Position numbers and translations under genes: made by a program
Shown here: piece after piece, positions 31,340 through 41,389 of the stretch
Position numbering within the stretch: position 1 is the first letter of the stretch
Layout of the letters: each line of letters starts with the position of its first letter
From: Ditylenchus dipsaci
Taxonomy: Eukaryota; Nematoda; Chromadorea; Rhabditida; Anguinidae
NCBI GenBank assembly: GCA_004194705.1
Contig: SADC01000015.1
Coordinates: 1-64,000, forward strand
Reading direction: 5' to 3'
Length of the DNA stretch: 64,000 nt
The notes under the pieces: generated by a model
What the model saw: only the letters and a program-made list of their open reading frames with translations
Database searches by the model: none
Told to the model about the DNA's origin: nothing

Positions 31340-31953
31340 CCCGTTTTGCAACTCATCTCAGTGCTACAAAACAGGGGGATTACTTGCTTGAGAGAAGTGT
31401 TCTGAAATAGGTCAAAAACATAATGCCAAAAAAAAAGATTTTGTAATAGTAGATGGTGCTCTATTAGAAAGAATACGTATTTCTGGCGTTTAAGAAAAGT
31501 TAAACAATTTTAAAAATAAAATTCATTTTCCGTTAATTTTGACAACGTAACACATTTTCCTCTCTCGATAGTAACAATAATATTCTCTTAATGACTATGA
31601 AACTTTTTTTTTCATTTGAATATTTATGACTTATACAGGGTGCCCCAAAAATTTGAAAAAACCAAATTTTTTTAAGAGCTCTTGCGCACCGGCTAAAATA
31701 AATGTTTTTTGCTTTATCAAGGACGTTTGGAATAAAAGTTGTGAGGCCGACACCGAGTCTTCTCATTCTGTCGTAATCTTAGTCTAGCTCTCTCAAATGA
31801 GATTAACATGTCTCGCTGCACAAGGCTAACTCTACGTGGTTGATTTCCAAATGCGTATTCCACACTTGAAGCTGACCTTATCACTAGGGCTTCCTGTTCT
31901 TTGCAAGCATTATGTTTTGTTTATTATCAAGCATTTTACTGTCATTTACTATT

Positions 31954-32316
31954 GGTAATCATTTTTTTTCGTAGCAAAATACTTTTTTGTGGCAAATTTA
32001 CTCTTTTTTTGTGGCAAATTTCATTTTGCATGACTTTATTAATTTTTTTTGTCTTTCTTAGTAAAAAAATTATAAGTATGTAGCAAATTATTTTTTTTAT
32101 TGCTTCATACTTTCAATTTTTGTACTAAATTTTGCAAAGACGTTTGATGAAACGATACCTCATTAGAAACTAGAATAGTAGAGATACATTATGGTGTTAT
32201 CACTTTTGAGAAAAGACGAAAAATTAATAAAATCAGGCGAAATGAAAATTTGCCCCAAAAAAGAGTAAATTTGCCAACAAAAAAGTATTTTTGCTACGAA
32301 AAAAAAATGATTAACC
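31954..32316. mobile_element. Foldback element with GTGGCAAATTTACT arms, copy A only
   Basis: The left side starts GGTAATCATTTTTTTTCGTAGC and the right ends GCTACGAAAAAAAAATGATTAACC. The arms carry repeated TGGCAAATTTACTCTTTT units inverted around a centre near 32100-32180. It is absent from copy B (junction at about 62144-62145). Confidence 0.7.
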
Positions 32317-32327
32317 TTTATGTTCTC

Positions 32328-32687
32328 CAGGCTGTAAAAACATCCGGAAGATACATCCGATGTGGATGTGTACATCCGAAACATCCACACCGGCGGATGT
32401 GGATGTGGGATGTTGGATGTCAATAATTTTCAGGTCGGATGTCGGATGTGGATGTGGATGTCAATAAATTTCAGGTCGGATGTCAGCGGATGTTTTCATT
32501 GATTTTACATGGATTTTTCGATGTTTTCGGATGTTTCGATGTCAAAAATTCACATCCGGATGTTGGATGTGGAATGTTGGATGTCGAAAATTTTTGGGTC
32601 GGATGTCGGATGTGGATGTGGATGTCAATTTTTTTTAGGCCGGATGTGGATGTGATGTGATGTCAAAAATAAAAATTTTCAGCCCTG
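32328..32687. mobile_element. hAT-like element made of GGATGT repeats, copy A only
   Basis: It starts CAGGCTGTAAAAACATCC and ends AAATTTTCAGCCCTG, imperfect inverted termini. It is flanked by ATGTTCTC (32320-32327) and CTGTTCTC (32688-32695), an 8-bp duplication with one mismatch. The interior is a dense array of GGATGTGGATGTC-like units with TTTTCAGGTCGGATG spacers, inverted near the left end. No coding capacity; the open frame across it is a repeat artefact. Confidence 0.65.
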
Positions 32688-33369
32688 CTGTTCTCACTAA
32701 TAAGAGATCTATTCTAATTTAAAATCGCGTTTTGGCATTGTGTTTTGGGCGTACTTTTGACTCAGTACTTGGTTAATTCCCATAGGCGTGTGCTTGACGG
32801 GAGACGCACCTTGTGACCTAAGACTGCAACCGTCCATCCTTGATACTCAAAATAGTAGAACGACTAACGAACAGAATAAAAATATTAAAAAATAAATGCG
32901 GCACGAGAAATTTCAAAACTTAAAAATTTCAGGTTTTTAGGGCCACCCTGTAGTACAACAAGACTTCACTTTATTTGTCACTTTATTTTACTTTTGTACC
33001 GAAAATTATTTGTGTCTCGTATGTTTTTGCCCTTTTTGTTGAAAATCATGCTGTGTTAATATTTGGACATGCTTTATTGTTTATTTTTAAGTACAAAATA
33101 AAAGCTGACATTTTCTTCTACTTACATCATGTTAGAATTTTTTTGGCACAAAACTGATTTAGTAAAACATTTTGGATGAGTACACACTTGCAAACATCGT
33201 CCTGGGTTCATGATCAGTTTTATTTTGCACACGCACAAGACTTGTCACGGGTACACAACATATCTTTTCCTGGATGCTCCATTCTTCTCATGGTTGGATT
33301 CTTCATTGGATAACTAGCTGCTGAGACCAACTTGAAGACTGAATGATGGAACAACGCTCAGACTTATTG

Positions 33370-33845
33370 GCCCTAGTTAGGAATGGCTACCGATTTCTTA
33401 CCTTGGTCCTCCTGTTTTTTTGGGTTTTCAAAAAATTTTGCCTGGTCCAGGTTGTTTAAAAAAACTGTTGTTTAGAAAAATAATTTTCCAAAGCTTTTTT
33501 TCTAAACCTATTTTTTTGCATTTACAGGAATTTGATAGAAAAAAAGCTTTTAGTGCAACAAATGTTATAAATTGGAAACGTAATTATCAAATTTCATCCA
33601 TAACAAACACAGTTAGTCCTAGAGAAATCGGCAGCCTTTCAAGCATTAAATCCACTATAAGCCTGATATTTTTTTTGAAAAAGATTTTTTTTTGTCGAAA
33701 ACTGTAAAGTAATAGAATACAAGAAAAAACTAGAAACACGAAAAAATTTTTAAACAAGAGGGGACCAGGGAAAATTTTTGAAAAAACCCGAAAAAAACAA
33801 CAGTAGGACGAAGGCGAGAAAATGGTACCCATTCTAGGGGCGACT
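33370..33845. mobile_element. Inverted-repeat element, CCTAG..GGTACC..CTTGGTCCT ends (copy A)
   Basis: The left sequence (CCCTAGTTAGGAATGGCTACC, ACCTTGGTCCTCCTGTTTTT, TTTTGCCTGGTCC) is matched inverted at the right (GGACCAGGGAAAATTTT, ACAGTAGGACGAAGG, GGTACCCATTCTAGGGGC). It has no coding sequence. Copy B: about 62826-63300. Confidence 0.6.
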
Positions 33846-34530
33846 TATTTATTTAACATTTCACTGGAGTAAACTGCTGGACGTTTTAGATGGTGAGGAG
33901 GCGTTATCTGGACGATTTACTGCAGAGCTTTGAAAAGCAATCAACCTTCTTTTGATACTACTCAGTGATCAGGACCTTTAACAATCAAGATAATTATGTG
34001 CGGCCTTTGACCTGCATAAAAACAAACCTATTCAGATTACAAAGGAAAACGTTCATATATTGTTCTATGCCCTTTGATTGCTATTACACCACTCCATATT
34101 TTTGGATTTGTCTTCTTTTAGTTTTATATCTGCCTCATTTTAGGTAGGCTACAATGGTCCGGGCAAGCATATTTTGTTGCAAAATACCAATGTTCTCTTT
34201 GTGGCTTGCTTCTTTCATCTTTCTATTTCAGAATAAAATAATATACAATGCTATTGTGAGTTTAAAATAATGCATTTATAATTTCGCCTAAAAATTTGAT
34301 ACAAAAAAAGCTTATTTGACTTGAATCTGCGGTCCATGCACCTATTCCTCAAAATTTTGGGCTCGGTTTTTATACGCAATAAAAAAAGCCTGCGCTAGTA
34401 TAGAATACCCCTCGCCCCAAATCTGAACTTTAAAAAATCGGTGTAACTACCCTTTGGAACGACAATTGAGGCTTAGCAAAAAGGCCCTAGGGTAGGGCAG
34501 CGTACGGAGTTGCGACTAATAAATGTTTAT
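33846..34530. other. Intergenic, end of the shared block
   Basis: In copy B a 131-codon frame (63349-63744) crosses the equivalent region, but copy A has stops and frame breaks in it and no domain is recognisable, so I do not call a gene. The segment 34493-34520 is the inverted counterpart of 36675-36702. Confidence 0.45.
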
Positions 34531-34734
34531 TGCATTTTTTCTGATCTGGGACATATCATTGGGTACTTATTTTTTTGAGAGGGGAGGGAGGGGGGTGATA
34601 TTCGCTACTAGGGCCTAAACTTAAATAAAAAAATTTTCGTATTTTACCTGTAAAATTGCAATAAAAGATAAGTTTAAGAACAAATCGAAACACATACTCT
34701 GACAACGCTCATAAAATAGCGTCGTCTTAAGACA

Positions 34735-35545
34735 TTTTTTAAATGGCTGTTAACTAATTCACCCGTCAAATTACTGATTTACCCCGTCAAATTATTTTTT
34801 TACCCGTCAAATTTGAATTTCGATCAAATACTCATTTACCCGTCAAATTACTGATTTACCTCCAAAATATTGATTCACCCGTCAAATTTAAATTTCGGTG
34901 AAATACTGCAGTAAATTTTGCGGGAACCGAATTTTATAGTCAAAAATGACTTGGATCGCGCAAAATCCAGCCCCAGTGGCCAGAAGCCCTGAAAATTGGG
35001 TTTTCGGGGTTTACTAAGGGGGAGTACACTTTTCGCAAAAATCGATTGAGCGGATCAGATTTCGGTCCGATGGGCTCAATCGCTCAGAATTCCACCCTGA
35101 ACCATTCTCAACCATCTTAAACCACCCTAAGCACTGATTTAGGGTAGTTAGATACCGGTCTGGAGCAGTTTATGATGCTTAGGGTGTTTGAGATACTCGA
35201 GAATGGTTCAGGATGAAATTCTGAGTGATTGAGCCCATCGACCGAAATCTGATCCGCTCATCGAATTCTTTGCGAAAAGTTTACTCCCCATTTAGGAAAC
35301 CCACAAAAAACAATTTTCAGGGGCTTCTGGCCACTCTGGGGCAGATTTTGCGCGATCCAACTCATTTTTAACTATAAATTCGGATTCCCGCAAATTTTAC
35401 TGCAGTATTTCACCGAAAATTTAAATTTAACGGGGTAAATCAATATTTTGACGGGTAATCAGTAATTGACGGGGTAAAAAAATGATTTGACGGGGTAAAT
35501 CAGTAATTTGACGGGGTAAACAATTTGAGCCTTTTTTAAATTAAC
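34735..35545. mobile_element. ~800-bp foldback element with ACCCGTCAAATTACTGATTT arms
   Basis: The left arm (34757-34890) repeats ACCCGTCAAATTACTGATTT-like units four to six times. The right arm (35430-35520) repeats the complement, AGTAATTTGACGGGGTAAAT. The centre (34900-35400) is itself a long imperfect palindrome (GGGCTCAATCGCTCAGAATT / AATTCTGAGTGATTGAGCCC). The pairing makes almost the whole 800 bp self-complementary. No coding sequence; target duplication not resolved. Confidence 0.75.
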
Positions 35546-35559
35546 GAACTTTAACACTA

Positions 35560-35974
35560 CAGTCGGCTTTCGATTAAAGGACACTCCAAAAAGTTCGTTA
35601 CAACCTAGGGTCCGACCACTCTTTTAGCCCGATTTTCAAAATTTTCACCAGTTTTGACAGTCTGGTTGCAAATATCGCAAGGATTCCGATTTTGCCGATC
35701 GTTCTTTAATAACTAACTAATTTTACTACTCAAAAAGCAAAACCTCGATTTAAGGGCAGGCTTTTTCAAAAATCCCTGTCCTTAATCGAGGTTTTGCCTT
35801 TTGAGTAGTAATTTAGTTATCAAAAACGATCGGCAAAAATTAGAATCCTTGCGATATTCGCAACCAGACTATCAAAACAAAACTGGTAAAAAATTTCAAA
35901 AATCGGGCTAAAAAAGTGTCGGACCCTAAGTGGGAACGAACCTTTTGGGTTGTCCTTAAATCGAGAGTCGACTG
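35560..35974. mobile_element. 415-bp pogo/Tigger-like MITE
   Basis: TA-CAGTCGGCTTTCGATTAAAGG at the left is matched by CCTTAAATCGAGAGTCGACTG-TA at the right. Inner pairs include CTAGGGTCCGAC / GTCGGACCCTAAG and AAAACCTCGATTTAAGG / CCTTAATCGAGGTTTT. It belongs to the same family as 19989-20405. Confidence 0.8.
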
Positions 35975-36051
35975 TATCAATTTTTTCTCAAAATTAAAAC
36001 TGAAATTATTAATAAATTGCTTCCGATGCTGTAAATTTTTTTCATTTTCAG

Positions 36052-36530
36052 CTTTTAATGGTGTTCAAGAAAGATATGAAAGTCAAATAATCGGCGACAA
36101 TGCAACTTTCATATCAATTTCCAACAATAACCAAAATTTCAGTGGATATCTGAGGTGAGCATTATTATTTTTTCTCAAATTGAGCATTTTCGACTTTTTC
36201 AGCTGCACTTTTTCCAACAACCTTATTCTGAATATATGAACTATGATCACAGAAGATACGTGAGATGCAGCAATGATTTTACTGTAAATTTCATTATTGA
36301 AGCGGCTCCTGAAAGTTTACCTCTGAAATCTTTGAATGTGAGCATGTACAAAGATATAGCAGTTTTGGCAGACATACACCAACATTGCAAATGGATCACC
36401 CGAAAAGACCATAGTATTGATAATTGCCCGATGGTGAACTTGATCATCTTGACTGGCTTTCGGACAGTGATAAAGTTGGCAACACAGTGGTGGTTCAGCA
36501 CTACCACAATGTGAGAAACTTTTGTTGCAA
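36052..36530 (+). CDS. Two exons of a possible p53-family DNA-binding protein, truncated by the gap
   Basis: Exon A (36052-36154) lies between TTTTCAG and a GTGAGC donor. A 48-nt intron precedes exon B (36203 to a GTGAGA donor near 36511). Exon B reads YVRCSNDFTVNFIIEAAPES, LKSLNVSMYKDIAVL and IHQHC, then in another frame HLDWLSDSDKVGNTVVVQHY. The order (aromatic-C, hydrophobic V-x-F strand, P-rich turn, V-x-YK, x-C, then YL-D...VVV) follows the central strands of p53-type DNA-binding domains, which bind DNA and use zinc. Exon A to B needs one extra T (CACTTTTTCC) for the frame, and another shift is needed near 36450. The zinc-ligand spacing is not classical and the second ligand pair would lie beyond the gap. 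This is inference from pattern; T-box, Runt or an unrelated fold are not excluded. Confidence 0.4.
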
Positions 36531-36702
36531 AATTAACAAAAAAAAAATTCTCAAAGCAATTTCTGACCCTAGTAGCAAATACCCCCCCCCCCCTTAGCGA
36601 TTTTTCACTTTCTTTACTTTAGTAAAAGTAACCCAAATTTATGTCCTAGACCCGGAAAATGTGCGCAAACTCTTTATTAGTCACAACTTCCGTACGCTGA
36701 CC

Positions 36703-36719
36703 NNNNNNNNNNNNNNNNN
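36703..36719. other. Assembly gap (17 N)
   Basis: Seventeen N bases separate copy A plus its unique extension from copy B. The base after the gap is the first base of the GACCTGCGACC hairpin that also starts copy A, so the contig end coincides with a palindrome. Confidence 0.99.
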
Positions 36720-36796
36720 GACCTGCGACCATGAATCCCGAAATTGACAAAACGGAATCCCGTTCAGGTCAATTTCGGGATCCAGGTTCGCAGGTC
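36720..36796. repeat. 76/77-bp hairpin at the start of copy B
   Basis: Same palindrome as 3150-3225 (GACCTGCGACC ... TTCGCAGGTC). It directly abuts the N gap. Palindromes often stop contig extension, which fits an assembly break here. Confidence 0.85.
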
Positions 36797-36901
36797 CAAA
36801 ATATAGTAATTTGTGCCATGAAAAAATCATGATTTAAGATAAATACCTGCTTTTCCTCTCTGCTTTTTCCCCCTTGACTAAATTATATCGATTGATTATA
36901 G

Positions 36902-38144
36902 GAGTCAACGAGGTCGCAAAATACGCCACTCTTCAACATACCAATTTTAAGACCGAAGCTTTTTCTGCACAGCAAGTTATCCGGGATTCGGTTTTTTCCA
37001 AGAAGAAATGGACGCACTTTACCTGAAAGTACCAACAAAGTGACGAGAACAAGGAGAAAATTCGAGAGTGGTATGGAGGATACTATCCTTTTCTCTCAGG
37101 CCGGTGACAAAAAGAGCTATATGATCCTTCGCAATAATAAATGTGCTGCAGAGCAAACAGTTAATTAATCATCGCAATCCAGCGGAAGCCGATGAGCTAA
37201 TCAAGCCCTTGTTCAGACTTGAAAAGTTCAGGAACTTCGTTGAAGTAAGTCTTTTGTTTTGACTGTTTTTTTATAGTCCAAAATTCACGATGTAAAACAT
37301 TCTGAAATTAGATGAAATGACAAGTCACAAAAAGCCATAAAAATGATTAAAATATTTTCAGAAGCTCCTTGAAGGCCAGGATATCGAAGTGAACTTCAAC
37401 AATCTACAAATGGACAATGATGATATGGATGCCTTAGAAGACTGGGAAAATTGGCGTCACCAAATTATACACCATCCCAATCAGCAATGAACAGTTTTCT
37501 CAAGTACCTCTTTTGGCTGGTTTCCTTTCTCACAGCAATTCCAAACTTGACAAAGTACCCAAAATTCCTTTCAAATATTTTCACTTTATGACATATCAAA
37601 ATTAGGTCCGTCTACCGAACATGCAAGTCGGTGAAATACTCAAAAAACACTTAATCGTCTTCCAAGAGCAAGTACACCGAATTTCCTGGCATTTGGTGGA
37701 TGCCGTAACGGAAGCCTTGATGAAACTTTGAAAAATGTGGACAATGAGGACCTCAAAGATCTAGAAATGGCCATCAAGAAAATGATAGGTTCTTTGGAGT
37801 TGAAGGATGTTAGTTTGCCGGCCGGTGGGCTTCACTCCAACGAGTATATTAACCAGTCTCTTGTCGTGTTGGCTGGTATCCAAGCCCGCCAGCATAGAAT
37901 AGGAGTGGAGGTGTCATTTCCAACCATGGCCAAAGATCGCTCAGGAGTTGTACGGGCCAGAGCCGACCTTGTGATGATAAATAAGAAGAATAGTTCAGGA
38001 TTTATCACAATGTTTACACACAATGAGGATGTAAGCAAGGGACTCGCCCAGTCGGAGGAATACACTCAAATCTTTGAGCCAATCACCGAAGTTCAGAACA
38101 TCAAACGGGTATCCATAAACGTCAACAGCAAGACAAGTCAGTGA
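36902..38144 (+). CDS. Unrecognised protein gene, C-terminal exons (copy B)
   Basis: Same gene as at 3332-4581. The visible exons are 36902-37244 and 37362-38144. The last part is open for 138 residues here (37728-38144), whereas copy A has 1-bp losses that break it (AAGAAATG for AAGAAAATG, and a lost GCT region near 4310). Conversely, copy B lacks bases that copy A has near 36990. Because the breaks are complementary, the underlying gene is probably intact. The last 140 residues hold VEVSFPTMAKDRSG, ARADLVMINKK and TMFTHNEDVSKG and end NVNSKTSQ. Substitutions against copy A are few (ATC/ACC near 37921). Confidence 0.6.
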
Positions 38145-40443
38145 ATGTACTTTGCAAAGCGGCTTCAAAAACTATTCCTTAGCAACAAACACAACTGAGA
38201 TTCAAATATACTCTCTTTAAAAATATTGTTCATATTCTTTTTTTTTGTATTCGCTTGTTTGCTGAAATTATTTGGTTGTTCGGAAAGTTTGCGGGATTTT
38301 GTAATAGTCCCCCTGTTGTGTTTTTGGTGTTTTGGTTTTTCTTATTATGCTGCTGGTTCAAACCTTTTTTATTGTTTTTAGATAGATAATAATCATCATC
38401 GACAATTTATGCTAATACTGTTTCATCATAGGCCTAATGAGACTAAAGGGTTAACTATCCATTGGCGATCTTTTTTCAAAACAAACTTTTCAAACTTTCA
38501 ATTGGAAATCGCAATTGCGACAGTGAAAATTTTCGTAAAGTCGTTTTTTATGCCAAAATATAATCCTGAAGCCAAATCTTTTGAGACCTTATCGAAATAA
38601 TTTTCATAGTTTGCAATATTGCATAGGACTGATCGTTCTTTTAGGCTGACTAAATGAACGTGAGTTTAGAACATAAACACCCTCGTAAAAATTATTTGGA
38701 TCAGATCTTAAATCGAATTCTTATTGAAAATAATATGTTAGCATAAAAAGTGATTTTCCGAAAAATTTTATTGTCGAAATTGTCGATATTCAATTTTAAG
38801 TTTTAAAAAGATTGTTCAAAGAAAGTCTCGGATCGATAGCTCACCCTCCAGTCTCATTAGGCTTAGCATCGAGCAGGAAGAGCATGAAGTTTCGTATATG
38901 ATTTTTATCCATCTGAAAAACATAAAATGGTTTAAAAGCAACAACGTTGCAAGAAAAAATCGGAAACCAAAACGGCAAAAAGACACAACAAGAAGGACTA
39001 TTAGAAAATTCCGCGAACTTTCCGAATAACCTAATATTTGAATAATATGAGAGACGAAACACATGTAATTTAAATTTTTTCGTTTATAATTATAATTTTT
39101 TTCGTTTTTTCGATTATGATTCATCTTCTTACCACTGATTTATTAAATTGTCTTCCTTGTCGTGTACTTGTCCTGGTGATGTCTTGGCCGGTTTTTTTAT
39201 GTACGTGAGTTTAGAACATAAGTGCCAAATATTTAAAAAAGAGAATAAGGGCATGCAAAGGCCATTGCTTGCAAAGGGTGAATTTAACGTTTCATTTTTT
39301 GAAGAATCTGTTGCGAACCAGTAATTTGAGTAAAAGTCAACTGTGAAATCGTTAATCACAAAATGAAGACAAACGAAAGCCTCTTTAGTAGCATCAGCGA
39401 TCCAGATGAAAATTCTAAAAATTGATATGTAGACAAAAGCAAGCCAGCAAAAATACCAAAATTATAAATGAAAGCGCATGAAAATATTTAACGACAAAGA
39501 AAAAACTAATGATTCCCGCCTTTTATCCGTGTAACACACAAGCATGTCCTTGAAAAGACCATGGTTTTTGGACACAGCGGCATTTCCGAAATTTGAATTG
39601 GCGAGGGACACTTTGTTACTCCAGAAATATTCAATCAATTAATTTTCAAATTATTTTTGGTTTGCACTCACTCAAAGTCCCCAGTGAGCTCACTGAGGTA
39701 ACTTTGAGTAAGAGTAGTCAAAATCTCGAATTTTTGCAGATAAAAATTCAATTCCGGCTGCACATTACAGACCCAAAAATAAAAATGAGGTGAAGATCAT
39801 AAATATCAAAAACTGAAATTTCCTTTTTTAAAAAAAGTTATAGTAGAATTTCCAAATTATCACTCAACTGTGAGTGCAAACACTGGTACTAAACCATGAC
39901 TACTCCTATGATTCACAGATATTCCTGGACTAAGACACATATTTTATTGGAGATGGCATTTAGGATTTCGAGATTTTTTCGAAACGTACTTCTGACTCAT
40001 TTTTTAACAAACATGGATAACTGAAAATTTCACAATTTTCAGCTACTTTTTGTTCCTCTATCTATTGTACATTTTACTTTTTGAATTTTTTCTAAGAATT
40101 GTAGACCTGCGACCATGAATCCCGAAATTGACAAAACGGGATCCCGTTCAGGTTAATTTAGGGATCCAGGTTTGCAGGTAGAAAATTTTTTTAATGAAAT
40201 TCGAAAAATAAAATACACAATAGATAGAGGAATAAAAAGTAGCTTAAGGTTGTGAAATTTTCAGCTATCCATGTTTGTTAAAAAATGGGTCAGAATTGCG
40301 TTTGAAAGTAAAATCCCGAAATCCCGAAATAATTTATATTTTTAAATGAAAATAAAAAATAATTCGAAAAAACATTGGGTAATAGTTAAATTTAGTATTA
40401 AAATAATTATTTCTAGTACCAAAATTTAACTTATTAGCATATA

Positions 40444-41289
40444 CAGTTGCGGACAATTGATAGCGGACGGTGTCTTTATTTTTAATGTTTCTGTTTTTTC
40501 GCGAAAATTATTTTAGACATTGTAAAAATCATTATATACCATTTTGTAGAACACTTCAAGGGCTACAATTATGACTACTTACTTTTTGTAAAAAATTAGT
40601 AATACGAAATTGGTCCATTCCATTTCAAAATTACTTGGTTTTTTTGCCCGACAAATGATAGCGGACGATTTATTTATTTAAGCTAATTAATTTTATTTTT
40701 CTGTGTATTGTCAACTTTGATGACTATTTGTAAGCCCTGTTCCTCAGCTACAATTTGATAGGTCAAACTTTTTTTTTTGAATTATTATACGAAAAGTTAT
40801 GACCATAAAAATAAAAATGTCCATTTCTAGTCAAAATCAAATAAAATGTAAGGAAAATGGTTGTTTGACCACATAATTAAGAGCTTTTCTCCTAAAAATC
40901 AAAATTTACGCCCTTATGCATTTTTTGAAAGCTCTATGATTTCTCTACATAATGACATTTTGATCGTTGTCGTAGGACCACTCTGCACTGAGATACGGAT
41001 AGGTTGAAGTTGAAAACCCTGAAAATGGCTTAAAATAAGGCAAAACGGCAGTTTTTTCAGGGTTTTCAACTTCAACCTATCTGTATCTCAGTGCAGAGTG
41101 GTCCTACGGCAACGATCAAAATGTCATTATGTACTAATTTTTTACAAAAAGTAAGTAGTCATAATTGTAGCCCTTGAAGTGCTCTACAAAATGGTATATA
41201 ATGATTTTTACAATGTCTAAAATAATTTTTGCGAAAAAACAGAAACATTAAAAATAAAGACACCGTCCGCTATCAATTGTCCGCAACTG
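40444..41289. mobile_element. Tc1/mariner-type foldback MITE (copy B)
   Basis: Counterpart of 6858-7698 with the same TA flanks, long terminal arms and inner palindrome. Differences are small homopolymer and short indels, so the insertion predates the split of the two copies. Confidence 0.8.
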
Positions 41290-41389
41290 TATACGGTATT
41301 AGGTTTTAACAGATAAAACAGATATGATTAGCTACATACATTCACTTGTATTCTAAATTATTTTGTCTGTTCAAAATTCTCTTAAAGCA

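Larger units (their letters stand above)
31636..32950. mobile_element. Mariner-like inverted-repeat element carrying later insertions (copy A)
   Basis: TA-CAGGGTGCCCCAAAAA at the left and TTTTTAGGGCCACCCTG-TA at the right fit a decayed mariner-type element. Copy B has it uninterrupted at 61817-62405 (589 bp). Copy A has an extra 739 bp inside (31954-32692). No intact transposase frame. Confidence 0.65.
3150..34530 (+). repeat. Copy A of a duplicated ~31-kb block
   Basis: Everything from the hairpin at 3150 to roughly 34530 recurs in the same order and orientation at 36720-64000 (initial offset 33570). Before about 18.4 kb the differences are mainly 1-bp indels in homopolymers with rare substitutions. 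After that, substitutions are frequent and copy A carries extra insertions: 124 bp at 21527, about 739 bp at 31954 and a 3334-bp hAT element at 27670. Copy B simply stops at the window end, so its true right limit is not visible. Confidence 0.95.

Noticed and set aside
32439..32660. Open frame of repeated DVDVDV/GC residues
   Set aside because: It is a translation of the GGATGT tandem repeat inside a mobile element.
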